A stretch of DNA of 64,000 nt from the NCBI GenBank assembly GCA_907164885.2, contig OU015490.1, forward strand, positions 225,971,054-226,035,053. Reading direction: 5' to 3'. The translations under genes and the position numbers were made by a program. Source of the DNA: Dolomedes plantarius. Its lineage: Eukaryota; Arthropoda; Arachnida; Araneae; Dolomedidae. Position 1 is the first letter of the stretch. The number at the start of each line of letters is the position of its first letter. Positions 52,583 to 64,000 of this stretch are shown one piece after another. The notes below the pieces were generated by a model. It did not search any database and was not told the origin of the DNA. It saw nothing but the letters and a program-made list of their open reading frames with translations.

Positions 52583-52990
52583 CCCTAGGTACAAGACAAG
52601 ATTATGGCCCTAGGTACAAGATGTTGTTGTTTTTGGCAAAATGGCTTCCATAGCCAAAGACCTGCAGAAACCAAACATTGTTTTTATATCATTTTTTCCT
52701 TTAATGATTACAAAAATTATCTGCTATACATTAAAACATAAGTTTGCACTTACTTTCACAAAATAAGACTTCAAATTGAAGTGAAAAAATTTTAGTTTTG
52801 ATCGTCAAATCAAGACTCTCTTTTCTATTTAACTATAGCTTCTTCTTGCTTTCATTAAAAATAGCTGTTATGATTTGAAACAGTGTTGTCACTCACTCCA
52901 ATAAGTAAAAATACTGTAAAATAATAATTATTTAAATAAAGTATGGTGGCCCTAGGTACACGATGGCTCTAGGTACAAAAGTTTCCCCTA
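52583..52990. repeat. CCTAGGTACAAGA motif pairs
   Basis: GGCCCTAGGTACAAGA occurs at about 52583 and 52606. GGCCCTAGGTACACGA and GGCTCTAGGTACAAAA occur at about 52951 and 52965. The pairs bracket ~350 bp and probably mark the ends of an unidentified small element ending near TTTCCCC. Confidence 0.4.
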
Positions 52991-54694
52991 TATTTGATTT
53001 TTGATACGAATTGATGATTTGTTCTAAGATTTTATAAAAGGACTTACCAAGTAGAACCCACATAATGAATAATTTTTCATAAAAGATTTAGCAATTTAGA
53101 TAATATCTGAACCTGTTATTCGACGCGTTCTGCTATTTGATAAACTGTCAGAAAAAAAAAATCTGTCCCATAATGCAAAGAGAATGATTTTAAATGATCG
53201 TGATGATATTAAACTAAAAGCATTTCATTCTAAATGTATAGTTTGTGTCACATTTAGTTTTTTTTCGATTGTTTTGTGTTTTGATGTATGCAACACATCG
53301 TAGATCAAAACATTTATCAATGCATTAAATTTTTTTCAGGAATATGTTGCAACTGCACATAAAAAAAAATAGACATTTACCATAATTTTAGGCAAATTTT
53401 TATTTTCTTTTGTTATTAATTATACAATATCGCTATGAATTTTATGCAATATTTTCGACAGTACTTTAACAGACTTTTATAAAACAGCCTTTATATTTTA
53501 CAGCCTTTTATACAACTGACCACTGAAAAAAGAAATATCAGCAATCCATCTTCATCATAAAATTTAGAAAAGAAAAAATATATTGCCAGCATGTTTCCGA
53601 AATAAATATTTTTTGATATTTTTATTTATTTTTCTAGCTAAAAGCAAGTAAAAACAAATTCTTTTTTAATTATATTATTCAATGTCTTTGCTATATTTTA
53701 AGCTAAAGTGCTGATAAAAAACTAACAAATACAGTAATATAAGTCATTTTATATTTATGCATATATGTAAAATATATTCGTGCATTTCGTATATTCTTTT
53801 GAAACTAATTACAATTCATTGATTCTATACCAAAGTAAGTTATTAATGTATGTTTTTGTGTAAATAGGAAACACAATTGTTATTTCAAGTAACAAGTGAT
53901 TAAATTGTGTTTCTGTACATGCTCTATTAAATTAAACTTATGAACTCAATGTGTAAATGTGCCATATTTATTATGGAAGTTTCTACTATATTTCTGATGA
54001 TGACGCGTAACTTGTATGATTAAACGTATTTAAAATTAAACTAATTACTATGCCACAACAGTATGTTTATCAACAATAAAGAAAAATCTTTTTAGAAAAT
54101 TTCGAATACGCGCAAAGTAAATGTATGCATCTTATATCTCATTCTTCATCCAAAAATGAAAAAAAAATACTACATCTTAATGGCCGTTCTTATAAGGGGG
54201 GAGGGGGAGGGAAATTTCCCGTTCTTAAAAGGGAATCGGAAAAATAGACCCCTTAAGCTAAAGGTTAATGAACCTTATTTACTAATATCAAGTGGAACAG
54301 AAAATACTTAACTACCGGACAAATATTTCAAAATAAAGTGGGATTTACTAGAAGCACTCAACCTCTTAATAACGTCTGAACTCAGTGGACAATTTAAACT
54401 CCATTGGGATTTCTAATGGCTCTACGATGCTAAAGTTGGGTTGCTCTAAACCAACAACTTTAAAATTATAACATTGGTTATACGACACCAACATTTATAT
54501 AAAAAATAAAATAAATAGTTCTAAAAAATAATTCAAAGTATGTAAAAGAAAGAGCTGCATCTTGGTATAATGCAGTTATAGTATTTAAAAAATTTCAGTT
54601 AGTCTCCTTTAATGAAACTACAGAGGGTTATTAACGTAGGATTACTTATCGTTGCTTACTTCTTTTGTATGTATATATGTATGTATGTGTTATG
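52991..54694. other. AT-rich stretch, no feature recognised
   Basis: About 1.7 kb without recognisable genes. A purine-rich GGGGGGAGGGGGAGGG tract lies near 54196. Confidence 0.5.
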
Positions 54695-55662
<968 letters not shown>

Positions 55663-56153
55663 GCACGTCAACAGTTCAAGAACCGTTCAAGTTCAACGAC
55701 CGGTACAAAAAACCTCAAATAGAATTAACTTTAATGATACATTTTTAAACATCTCATATAATAGCCCTGCAGATCACTGAATCCCAATACAGCGTTCCAA
55801 ATTCACTTCAAGACACGATCTTTAACAAAGACGGAAAATTTTGTTTTAAAAACATCTAAAATTCACTAATAACAAACATCGATATCTGATTATTTTTCTG
55901 GGAAATAAATGTAAGTAAGAATTTTTTCTTGTGGTTTCATAATTTTTACTTTAAATTTTATTTTTAGAAATTATTGTTGTCTTAAATTGTATAGACTTTG
56001 CTTAATTTTCACTGCCAATGCTTATAAATCAAAGGGTGTAATAGTATGTACATGGCAATCGTGTACTAATATGTAATTTATTTAAACATATCTTAATTTT
56101 TACGTAAGTGATAAGTTTATTAGATTTTTGTAAATTTTCGTTACAGTAAACTC
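55663..56153. other. AT-rich stretch, no feature recognised
   Basis: No identifiable gene or repeat. Confidence 0.5.
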
Positions 56154-56300
56154 TCGTTATAACGACTTATCTATGGACCGTGAGGGGTCGATATATCGAG
56201 AGTCCTATATTGAGGGAAATAGGATTATTATTGTCATTTAAAACTTAAAAATAGATAAATCTCTTTGTCGTTTAAAAAAAAAAAAATAAAACTGTGTGCG
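56154..56300 (+). mobile_element. Tigger/pogo-type terminal fragment
   Basis: After a TA, CAGTAAACTCTCGTTATAAC followed by CGACTTA and TCGATATATCGAGAG resembles the subterminal region of Tigger/pogo elements, which often carry CTCGTTATAACG. The opposite terminus was not found, so this is treated as a truncated end. Confidence 0.5.
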
Positions 56301-56958
56301 TAATTCATTAAACCCTTAAAACATAAGATAATACAAAACAGAAATATAAACATTTAAACATGCAGTGTCTTTATTCGACAAAAATAGATATTCATATGGC
56401 TTGAATGTATGAAATCATTGATTACGTGGCACCAACATCTGTTGCAACTTTAAAATAAATACTTTTGCAACGTAAACAATTTCCTGTAAAATTAATATCT
56501 GCTGATTATCCTAATGCGTTGTCACTGATGAAAGATGATACATTAACACATGTAGCTGGGTAAACCTTAATTTCAATTGTTACCCTAAACAGAAAAATAA
56601 TCAAATTTATTCGCAAGTTTATAAAACTAATTTTTATCTTTCTGCGGATGAAATTTCAGTTGAAACGTATGTAGCAAGGAAACATAATTAGCATTCAAAT
56701 TCTAGTCGCTTTGCGCTGCCAAAATAATCCCCTAATCCCCGTAATAAATATCTGCGTAATTAATGAAAATGAAGTGTTTCATTATTGTGGTGATTTATGA
56801 AATGTTTGTTAAAACATCATACTTCATATCTTCGGAATATTGTGATTTAATGTTTCCACTACTGATGAGAATTCACTGTTGGGGAGATTTATGAACTATT
56901 TTTTTAAACATCTTAATTAATTTTGAAAAGAAAAGATACAACCTTTGTGCTCGAGGAA
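56301..56958. other. AT-rich stretch, possible interior of Tigger-type element
   Basis: No coding motif is recognised. Confidence 0.4.
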
Positions 56959-57017
56959 TAAACAGGAAAACCAACGTAAATAAAGCACAAATAGCAATAA
57001 GATGCAATTATTTTGAA

Positions 57018-57061
57018 TACGACTGTTTCTAAGCTACAGAGGAGCTTCTTCATCAGTGCAA
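57018..57061 (-). ncRNA. Decayed hammerhead-like copy in the opposite arm
   Basis: On the minus strand CTGATGA (57056-57050) and GAAAC (57029-57025) are kept. The stem II closing pair is lost (GCTTA instead of GCTTC) and stem I no longer pairs. It is probably inactive. Confidence 0.5.
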
Positions 57062-57136
57062 CGAACTTAGTGGCAGCTCAAAAAGCCGAAGACTAAGCGA
57101 ACAGATCAGTGCACACCAAAGCTGCCAGTAAGTTCG

Positions 57137-57185
57137 TTGCACTGATGAAGAAGCTCCTTTGTAGCTTCGAAACGGCCGTATGCGA
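57137..57185 (+). ncRNA. Hammerhead ribozyme-like motif, type I, minimal stem III
   Basis: The conserved core CTGATGA (57142-57148) and GAAA (57169-57172) surround stem II, GAAGC/GCTTC (57150-57154 with 57164-57168). Stem III is the self-complementary ACGGCCGT (57172-57179), followed by the cleavage triplet GTA. Stem I pairs TTGCA (57137-57141) with TGCGA (57181-57185), including one G:U. One extra A sits between CTGATGA and stem II, which may reduce activity. Short stem III is the form reported for Penelope-like elements. Confidence 0.6.
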
Positions 57186-57319
57186 AATAATTGCATCTTA
57201 TTGCTATTTGTGCTTTATTTACGTTGGTTTTCCTGTTTATCTTAATTAATATCTTCGAAATATAAAGAAAATTAAATGTTTCCATATTATTGAGAATTAT
57301 TTCTTTTTTTTTAAAACAC

Positions 57320-57321
<2 letters not shown>

Positions 57322-57405
<84 letters not shown>
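57322..57405. repeat. (TA)n microsatellite
   Basis: About 84 bp of pure TA. Confidence 0.97.
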
Positions 57406-57408
<3 letters not shown>

Positions 57409-57767
57409 TGTTTTTTTCTCCCTCGTACAAATATAATTCACAGGTAAACCATGAAATAGAATTAAAATGTTAAAATAAAATATCATATTTTGAGCTTCAT
57501 GATAATGTAACATGTCATTCTTTTTTCCACTGGAAAGCAAAGAAAATTCCTTGAAAATTTCTCCCCCAAGGGATTCGTCATCTCTGGAAATGAAATCTGA
57601 TTTCACTCTGAAATAAATCAGACTTTACACTTCTCGAATCTTATTCCAAAGTTTTGTCCGGAGGCTTAAATAGCGGGATACTCCGAATCTAAGAATCAGT
57701 TTCATTCGCGAAGTTGCATTCCCGGCATTTCAGTGAGAGATGCTCAGTTCATTTGGAAACTGCTGAC
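57406..57767. other. Unassigned sequence before the satellite
   Basis: No feature is recognised. A minus-strand frame crossing the TA repeat (57106-57606) is composite and not credible as a gene. Confidence 0.5.
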
Positions 57768-60700
57768 ACAGAAAGAACACGTATGATTCGATGATGAGTA
57801 ATCGGAATTTTTTGTTCCTTCTAAAAATCTTTATTGGGAAAATATCGCTCCATATAGAGAAGACACTTTTGTTTTAGCTATATTGAATATTTCATCCAAA
57901 ATTCATATATCAGATTATGGAGGATGTTTTCAATTGAATATATAGATTCCGTACGCCCGGACAACGTGTATGAACAAATAGAAATGTCTTGATTAATAAA
58001 TTTTTATTCAGAACTTGCAGAAAAAAAGTTATTGGGAAAATGTCACTTTATACAGCAACGAAACTTTTATTTTTGCTATATTGGACATTTCACTCAAATT
58101 CAGAAATCAGATTGAGGAGGACGTTTTCAATTGAATATCTATATTCCGCACTCCCGCAAGACTTGTATGAACAAATAGAGATGTCATGATTAAAACAAAT
58201 TTAAAATAGTACTTAAAGAAGTATTTTTATTTCGAAAATTTCGTTTTATACAACAATGAAACTTTTATTTTTGCTATATTGGATATTTCACCCAAAATTC
58301 AGAAATCAGATAATGAAGGATGTTTTTAATTGGATATCTAGACCGACTCCCGCACGACTTGTATGAACAAATAGAGGTGCCATGATTAAAACAATTTGAA
58401 ATAGTACTTGCAGAAAAATTTTTATTTGGAAAATGTCGCTTTACATAGCAATAAAACTTTTATTTTTGCTATATTGGATAATTCTGTGAAAATTCAGAAA
58501 TCAGATTAAGGAGGATGTTTTCAATTGAATATCTAGATTCCGTACTCCCGCAAGACTTGTGTGAACAAATAGAGGTGTCATGATTAACAATATTTGAAAT
58601 AGTACTTGCAGAAAAATTTTTATTTGGAAAATGTCGCTTTACATAGCAATAAAACTTTTATTTTTGCTATATTGGATAATTCAGTGAAAATTCAGAAATC
58701 AGATTAAGGAGGATGTTTTCGATTGAATATCTAGATTCCGTACTCCCGCAAGACTTGTGTGAACAAATAGAGGTGTCATGATTAAAACAATTTGAAATAG
58801 TACTTGCAGAAAAATTTTTATTTGGAAAATGTCGCTTTACACAGCAATAAAACTTTTATTTTTGCTATATTGGATAATTCAGTGAAAATTCAGAAATCAG
58901 ATTAAGGAGGATGTTTTCAATTGAATATCTAGATTCCGTACTCCCGCAAGACTTGTGTGAACAAATAGAGGTGTCATGATTAACAATATTTGAAATAGTA
59001 CTTGCAGAAAAATTTTTGTTTGGAAAATGTCGATTTATATAGCAATGAGATTTTTATTTTTGCTATATTGGATATTTCAGCGAAAATTCGAAAATCAGGT
59101 TATGGAGGATTTTTCAATTTAATATCTAGTTTTTCAATAAAATATATAGTTTCAGTACACGCGTATAACTGGTTAAAGAGGTAGAGTAGTCCCCATTAAA
59201 ATATTTTGGAACAGAACTTTCAGATATGTGAAACAAAACTTGTGCTACACGCTTTGACACAGAAAATACACCTATAATTCGATGATGAGTAATCAGGATT
59301 TTTTTTCCTTCTAAAATATTTTACTGGAAAAAAAACAAGTCATATAGCAAAGACACTCTAGTTTTTCTAGTTTTTCTGTGCTTTCATGATTGCTAAAATG
59401 AGGTAGAGCTGTCATGATGAATAAATTTCAAAATAGAGCTTTCGAACATGTGAAACAAAACCTATCATAAACGTTTTGATGCAAAAAGAACACGAATAAT
59501 TTAATGATGAGTAATTCGAATTTTTTGTTCCTTCTAAAATATTTATTGAGAATTTACCACTTTATATAACAAAGACACTTTCATTTTTACTATATGGAAT
59601 ATTTCAGCCAAAATTTGGAAATCAGAATATGGAGAATCTTTTCAACTGAACGTCTAGTTTCCATGCTATCGAGCGACTGGTGGAAGGAGGCTGATGTGTC
59701 ATTATTAATAAATCTTGAAATAAAACTTTTAGAAATATTAAACAAAATCTGTGCCAAACGCTTTGACACATATAAAGAACACGTGCGGTTCGATGAGGAG
59801 TAATCTGAAATTTTTGTTCCTTCTAAAAAAAATTGAATGGAAATATATCGATACTTTTACTTTTGCTACATAGATCATTTCGGCCAAACATCAGAAATCA
59901 GACTATGAATTACATTTTCTGTTGGTCTAGTTTCCGTGCGCTTGCACGACTGGTAAAAAGAGGTAGAGGCGTCATCATTGATGCATTTCGAAATAGCTTT
60001 TTCATACATATGAAACAAATCTTGTGCTAAACGCTTAGACACAGAAGTAAAACGTGTGTTTCGACTATGAGTAATCAGAATTTTTAGTTCCTTCTAAAAA
60101 ATTTTATTTGGGAAATATCCTTTAGCATAGATATTTTCATTTTTGTTTTTAGTAACGTCACAGCGAGAATTTGGAAATCATATTTTGGAGAGTGATTTAA
60201 ACTGAATATTCTTAAACTGAACTTATAATTATCTGTTTCCCGTATACTCGCATGACTTCTAAATGAAGGTAGAGGTTTCATCATTAATACATTTCGAATA
60301 AAAACTTTCAGACATGTGAAACAAAATCTGTGCTAAACTCTTTGCCGCAGAAGTAAAACGCATGTTTTGACCATGAGTAATCAGAATTTTTAGTTCCTTC
60401 AAAAAAAAATTAAATAATATATCATAGTTTCAAAAAATGAAAATATCTATGATAAACGGTATTTTCATTATAACCACACGTGTTTATATATGCCAAAGCA
60501 TTTGGCACAGATTTTGTTTAATATTTCTGAAAGTTTTCTTTCAAGATTGATTAAAAATGACACATCAACCTCCTTCCACCAGCCGCGCGATAGCATGGAA
60601 ACTAGACGTTCAGTTGAAAAGATTCTCCATATTCTGATTTCCAAATTTTGGCTGAAATATTCCATATAGTAAAAATGAAAGTGTGATTCGAAATAATTAG

Positions 60701-60992
60701 AATTTTTAGTTCCTTCAAAAAAAAGTCTGTATATATATATATATATATATATATTTGGGAAGTATCGTTTAGCATATGCATTTTTATTATTTTTTTTCGT
60801 AATGTTACAGCTATAATTCGGAATTAATGTTATAGTGGATGTTTTAAATTGAATATTCTAGAACTGAGCTTGTTATTATCTGTTTCCCGTATACTCGCAC
60901 GACTGGTAAATATAAGTAGAGGTTTCAACATCAATACATTTCGAAGTAGAACTTTCAGACATGTGAAACAAAACCTGTGCTGAACTCTTTGT
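57768..60992. repeat. Satellite array with 198-bp and ~275-bp monomers
   Basis: The landmark GCTATATTGGATATTTC recurs at 57877, 58075, 58273, 58468, 58666, 58864 and 59062, a 195-198 bp period. Each unit continues with CAGAAATCAGATTA...GGAGGATGTTTTCAATTGAA, TATCTAGATTCCG, CGCAAGACTTGT and GAACAAATAGAG. From 59.2 kb the units lengthen to ~275 bp by adding GACATGTGAAACAAAACCTG, GACACAGAA and GATGAGTAATCnGAATTTTT. The first unit at 57768 also has the long form. The central copies near 58.4-58.9 kb are most alike. Confidence 0.9.
60472..60685 (-). repeat. Inverted satellite monomer
   Basis: This stretch is the reverse complement of 59576-59785 with few differences, so a 64-67 residue frame starting MEYFSQNLEIRIWRIFSTER appears on opposite strands in the two places. 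It is the only monomer in reverse orientation that I see. A short (TA)n follows at 60729-60752. Confidence 0.88.
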
Positions 60993-61517
60993 AAGATTAG
61001 CTTATATTACAATACGTTCTATTTTTGATTTAAGATAACACTAAGACACAATTTTTCCGGGCTCCTAGTGAAATTATACAGTTGACAGACACTGAAAATC
61101 TGATACATTAACACAGTGGTGCTCAAATTTCGGCTCTCATTACCAGGTGCTGATCCCGCATGGTGAAATTTGTAATTAAAACTTACATTAAAGGAAAAGT
61201 TCAGAATTAAAATGGGGTTAGGGGTAACGACAAATCTCCAATTTATTGAATTAGATTCATGCAGGTGTATAGTTATCTCTGCATTCTATTTGATTGATGT
61301 TAAACAAAAAAATCAAAGTTTTCTAACACGTGTTATTTGTAATATAGATAAATATTCGTAAAAGATAAAGATATATAATGTTATTTAATGGAAGTAGATT
61401 TTGATATTTTAGAAGTATATATTAAACGAGTTTTTAAGGCACTGAAAATATGCAAGAGGGGCATTCAGTTAATATAGTGTAAATTAGTAAATTTAGGTAA
61501 AATTGCAATGAAGTACA
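60993..61517. other. AT-rich stretch, no feature recognised
   Basis: No identifiable feature between the satellite and the TTAA element. Confidence 0.5.
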
Positions 61518-61521
61518 TTAA

Positions 61522-62110
61522 CCCTTCAGCGGGCGAGCCCGTGTTCAGAGTGCAACATTTTTGTAATTTTGAATGGTTTATTTTTACTTGTAAAGTTTGA
61601 ATGTTCTACGCAGTTTCTATTTATAGCTACACCCTTTCTGTTGCAGGTCTTATTTTCCGACCCTTGCATTCCTTTCCATTTATTGGTAGTCGTGATTTAA
61701 ATGTGGTAAACCAACGATTATACTGGATTACAATACGACAAAAACAGGAGTTGATGTACTCGATCACATGTGCAGCTATTACACGGTATCCCGCATATCA
61801 CGGAGATGGCCAATCTCATTGTGTTTTAGGTTTTTGAACATAATAGGAATCCATTCGCAAGCTGTCCTTAGATCCAATAAACCGGACAGTTTTGAAATAA
61901 GGTGATTGTATCTGTATTCCTTGGCCTTTAATTATAAATATATCTCAATATTATAAACATTTTACATCTTGTCATAAAACGCAGAATTATTATTGTCAAT
62001 TTGAAAAAAAAAATTTATTACAAAAGGAATAATCAAGGTTGAAAGAGGAGTTGCACTTTGTGCCACGCACGCCTGCTGGTGTTCCAAAAATTGGCGCGCT
62101 CTCTGAAGGG
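61522..62110. mobile_element. piggyBac-like non-autonomous element (589 bp)
   Basis: TTAA flanks both sides (61518-61521 and 62111-62114). The ends are CCCTTCAGCGGGCGAGCC on the left and CCCTTCAGAGAGCGCGCC when the right is read on the other strand. TTAA targets with CCC-starting TIRs are the signature of piggyBac elements. A 78-codon frame (61601-61837) inside is unrecognised, and no transposase catalytic motif is visible. Confidence 0.82.
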
Positions 62111-62299
62111 TTAAAAGATTTCGGCCCACGATGGTGTCGAAAAAATAGGAGGAATCGAGGATAGTCTGAAGTAAATTTATGTCATATTAAATTATTTTAT
62201 TTAAAAACATGCTTTAATTTTTCTATATTTACTTATTTCAAATATTTTTATTTTTATTTTTATATGTTAAAAATATAGGATATGATATTGTTAAATAAG
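62111..62299. other. Unassigned short spacer
   Basis: Nothing recognised. Confidence 0.5.
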
Positions 62300-62650
62300 C
62301 CGTCCATATGGTATGGTGGAAAGTATCGTAAGCTTCCACTGAAGGGACTTCGCTTCAAATCCCGAGTATGGGTCTGTTCACATAGAATCTGTCAACGTTA
62401 GCTCAAAAATTTTAACCAATCATATACCAATCATTGACCCATTTAACCAATCAACGTCAACGGAATATTTAACGCTGACGCTGACGGATTCTATGTGTAC
62501 AGGTCCTAAGGCTTGGACGTTACCATGTTGTTCCCTAGTAGGGAGCAATGCTAGGTCACATAAATGGTGCTCCCATAATAAGTGGCCAGTAGAACTTCGT
62601 GGTTTTAATGGGCCAATGTCAAAGAGATAAGTATTTGCTTTGTAAAGAAA
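62300..62650 (+). mobile_element. tRNA-derived SINE, family B, with nested MITE
   Basis: The A-box-like TGGTATGGTGGAAAG and B-box-like GCTTCAAATCC are at tRNA spacing. The body matches 22998-23220 (GGAGCAATGCTnG, GGTGCTCCCATAATAAGTGG), and the 3' end is poly-A. The body is split at 62368/62507 by a 138-bp element. Removing that element restores continuity with the other copy. Confidence 0.8.
62369..62506. mobile_element. 138-bp TA-flanked MITE inside the SINE
   Basis: The left end GGGTCTGTTCACATAGAATC and the right end on the other strand GGACCTGTACACATAGAATC are inverted repeats continuing through CnGTCAnCGTnAGC. TA is duplicated at 62367-62368 and 62507-62508. The comparison with the uninterrupted SINE at 22998 defines the insertion cleanly. 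Confidence 0.85.
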
Positions 62651-63739
62651 AAAAAATTAAATAAGGTGTCAAACAGTTTTACAATATAAACTCCATGAGG
62701 AGAAGTTTACAGTTACATTACTTTCATTTTATTCTACCTATCTGTATGTGACTGGGCATTCAAAATTATTAGCTATAAAAACCAAACAACAATCAAGACT
62801 TAACCCGGCAGATGATACGAGAATAACACTCAAAAATATTTCACCAAATATTCAGTAAATATTAGCTGGGTTCCAGGTTCAGCCTTCTCATCATTTTCTT
62901 TTCAATTTAGTTTCATATAAATGAATGAAATTTATAATTTTCAACGCTTTAATACACCGCTTATATTTTTGAAATCATTGTTTATCATTTAAATTTTTGT
63001 TAATTTTTACCTAATTGAAATACTTAACTGTGAAATTTAACTGTCACATGAGGTTTATCAAAAACAAGTGCAGAAGGTAAATAAGACATTTCTTTATTGT
63101 TTTTATGCAAAGTAAATGTTCACAAAATATATAGTTCATTGATTTTTAAAATAGTTTGTCAAAATTTGTGTATTTCTTTTTTCTATTTTTTATTAAACTT
63201 TTTCTAATTAAAAAAAAAATTGTTAGTACCAAAAAATTTGTATTGGGGGTCGAGTGATTTTTGTATCTAAAGAATGTAGGTTGCCGTCATAAAAAGTCTA
63301 CGCACCACTGAATTAATGAATAAGCAATGATTTATAGACCCGTAGAGATGGCTACATAGTAAAAGAAGCAAAAGAATATAATAAAAAGATGTATCTTGTT
63401 CATAGTTTTACCCTAAATGTTTCATTTTTATTGAGTAAAGAGGGTGACCGCTTTGCGTGCTCACGTATATTCATTTACTCCCGATGTTTATAGACGATGC
63501 CTTTAAGGAAGAAGACATTAAAATACTTTTTTATTGAAAAATGTTTTAAGGAAATTTTTAAACACACCTCCATCACTGAACGTACAGCAGCTGTGCAATT
63601 TTCGACGTCATTATTATGTCACTTTTTTACCCTATTTTCCCTTTTTTAAAAACTTGGTGTCCAGTGCGAAATTTTCGCATGTGATCTTATTTTTTCTTGG
63701 ACTTGTAATGACTTTACATTCCTTTCACACTCGGGATTC
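62651..63739. other. AT-rich stretch, no feature recognised
   Basis: No identifiable feature. Confidence 0.5.
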
Positions 63740-64000
63740 CTGAGAGAGCCTAACGGCAAGACGTCCATTATCAATCTACCGTATTCATCGGCGACAGTCG
63801 CTTTGTCACCAAATTGTGGCAGACGCCGCGTCGCCCGTCGGACAATTAGGAGGCCGTCATCTGTAAGAAATTCCCCCTGCTTGCAGACAAAGACTGTCCA
63901 GAGGATAATCACCTAGCCATTTAGCGGAAGACGCGGAATGGTCTGAAGACGGTCTATGAAAGGGTTCAAAGGGAGCACACTTTCAACCACCCACCCAGAT
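63740..64000. other. GC-richer segment at window edge, unassigned
   Basis: Composition changes sharply at about 63740. On the minus strand a frame (63912-63646) reads CKQGEFLTDDGLLIVRRATR, not AT-driven in composition, in the right-hand half. I cannot assign a domain. It may be the edge of another transposable element or exon continuing beyond the window. Confidence 0.3.

Larger units (their letters stand above)
56959..57240. mobile_element. Penelope-like foldback (inverted ends)
   Basis: Two ~120-bp arms (56959-57078 and 57120-57240) are reverse complements with about ten differences around a 41-bp loop. The arm sequence includes AATAAACAGGAAAACC, CAAATAGCAATAAGATGCAA and a hammerhead-like core. 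CTGATGAAG...CGAAAC cores are known in the terminal repeats of Penelope-like retroelements, so the foldback most likely joins two inverted terminal segments. No RT or GIY-YIG motif is nearby. Confidence 0.65.

Noticed and set aside
57106..57606. 166-codon minus-strand gene
   Set aside because: It runs through a TA microsatellite and the Penelope-like arm, so it is a composite of repeats.
57768..60992. CRISPR-like array
   Set aside because: Repeat units are ~200-275 bp and contiguous with no unique spacers. It is a satellite, and the genome is eukaryotic.
63646..63912. 88-codon minus-strand gene
   Set aside because: Only its right-hand half has non-AT-driven composition, and I could not assign a domain. 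It is kept only as an unassigned edge segment.

Overview
This window looks like AT-rich, non-coding, repeat-dense DNA from an animal nuclear genome. An arthropod, probably an arachnid or spider, is most likely. That inference rests on long (TA)n microsatellites, several Tc1/mariner/pogo families, tRNA-derived SINEs, a Gypsy-type LTR element whose Gag N-terminus resembles arachnid copies, and a Penelope-like hammerhead motif. There are no prokaryotic signals, and no complete host gene is visible.

Host coding content seems limited to two candidate micro-exons on the + strand, at 14895-14950 and 45181-45233. Their splice sites and phases are compatible, so nearly everything between them could be a ~30 kb intron packed with transposons.

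Layout. 1-14.8 kb: AT-rich DNA with a TTAA-flanked MITE, two SINEs, a LINE 3' fragment and three tandem-repeat arrays (115, 152 and ~186 bp). 15.2-16.4 kb: an elaborate A-B-A'-B' foldback element inserted in a SINE. 16.4-21 kb: unassigned sequence with degenerate repeats. 23-24.6 kb: a SINE and a decayed pogo-like transposon. 26.7-30 kb: direct repeats, degenerate ~130 bp repeats and a 297-bp (99-codon) tandem duplication. 30-38.7 kb: a transposon cluster with mariner fragments, a dispersed family built around a (TA)n core, two pogo-like TIR elements, a nearly full-length DD41D mariner with a partial copy head-to-head, an 83-bp near-perfect hairpin, and a full-length Tc1 with three in-frame stops. 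39.9-40.4 kb: a TIR element. 45-51.7 kb: a hAT-like MITE, a young 3.2-kb gag-only LTR retrotransposon sitting inside (TA)n, another MITE, a decayed Tc1, and a 147-bp repeat. 54.7-62.7 kb: an inverted copy of the (TA)n-core family, a Penelope-like foldback with a hammerhead-like motif, a 3.2-kb satellite with 198-bp and ~275-bp monomers and one inverted monomer, a piggyBac-like TTAA element, and a SINE carrying a nested 138-bp MITE.

No element shown here is clearly autonomous. Every transposase copy has stops, frameshifts or lost catalytic residues, and the LTR element has no pol. All statements come from reading the sequence by eye; no alignment or database search was run.
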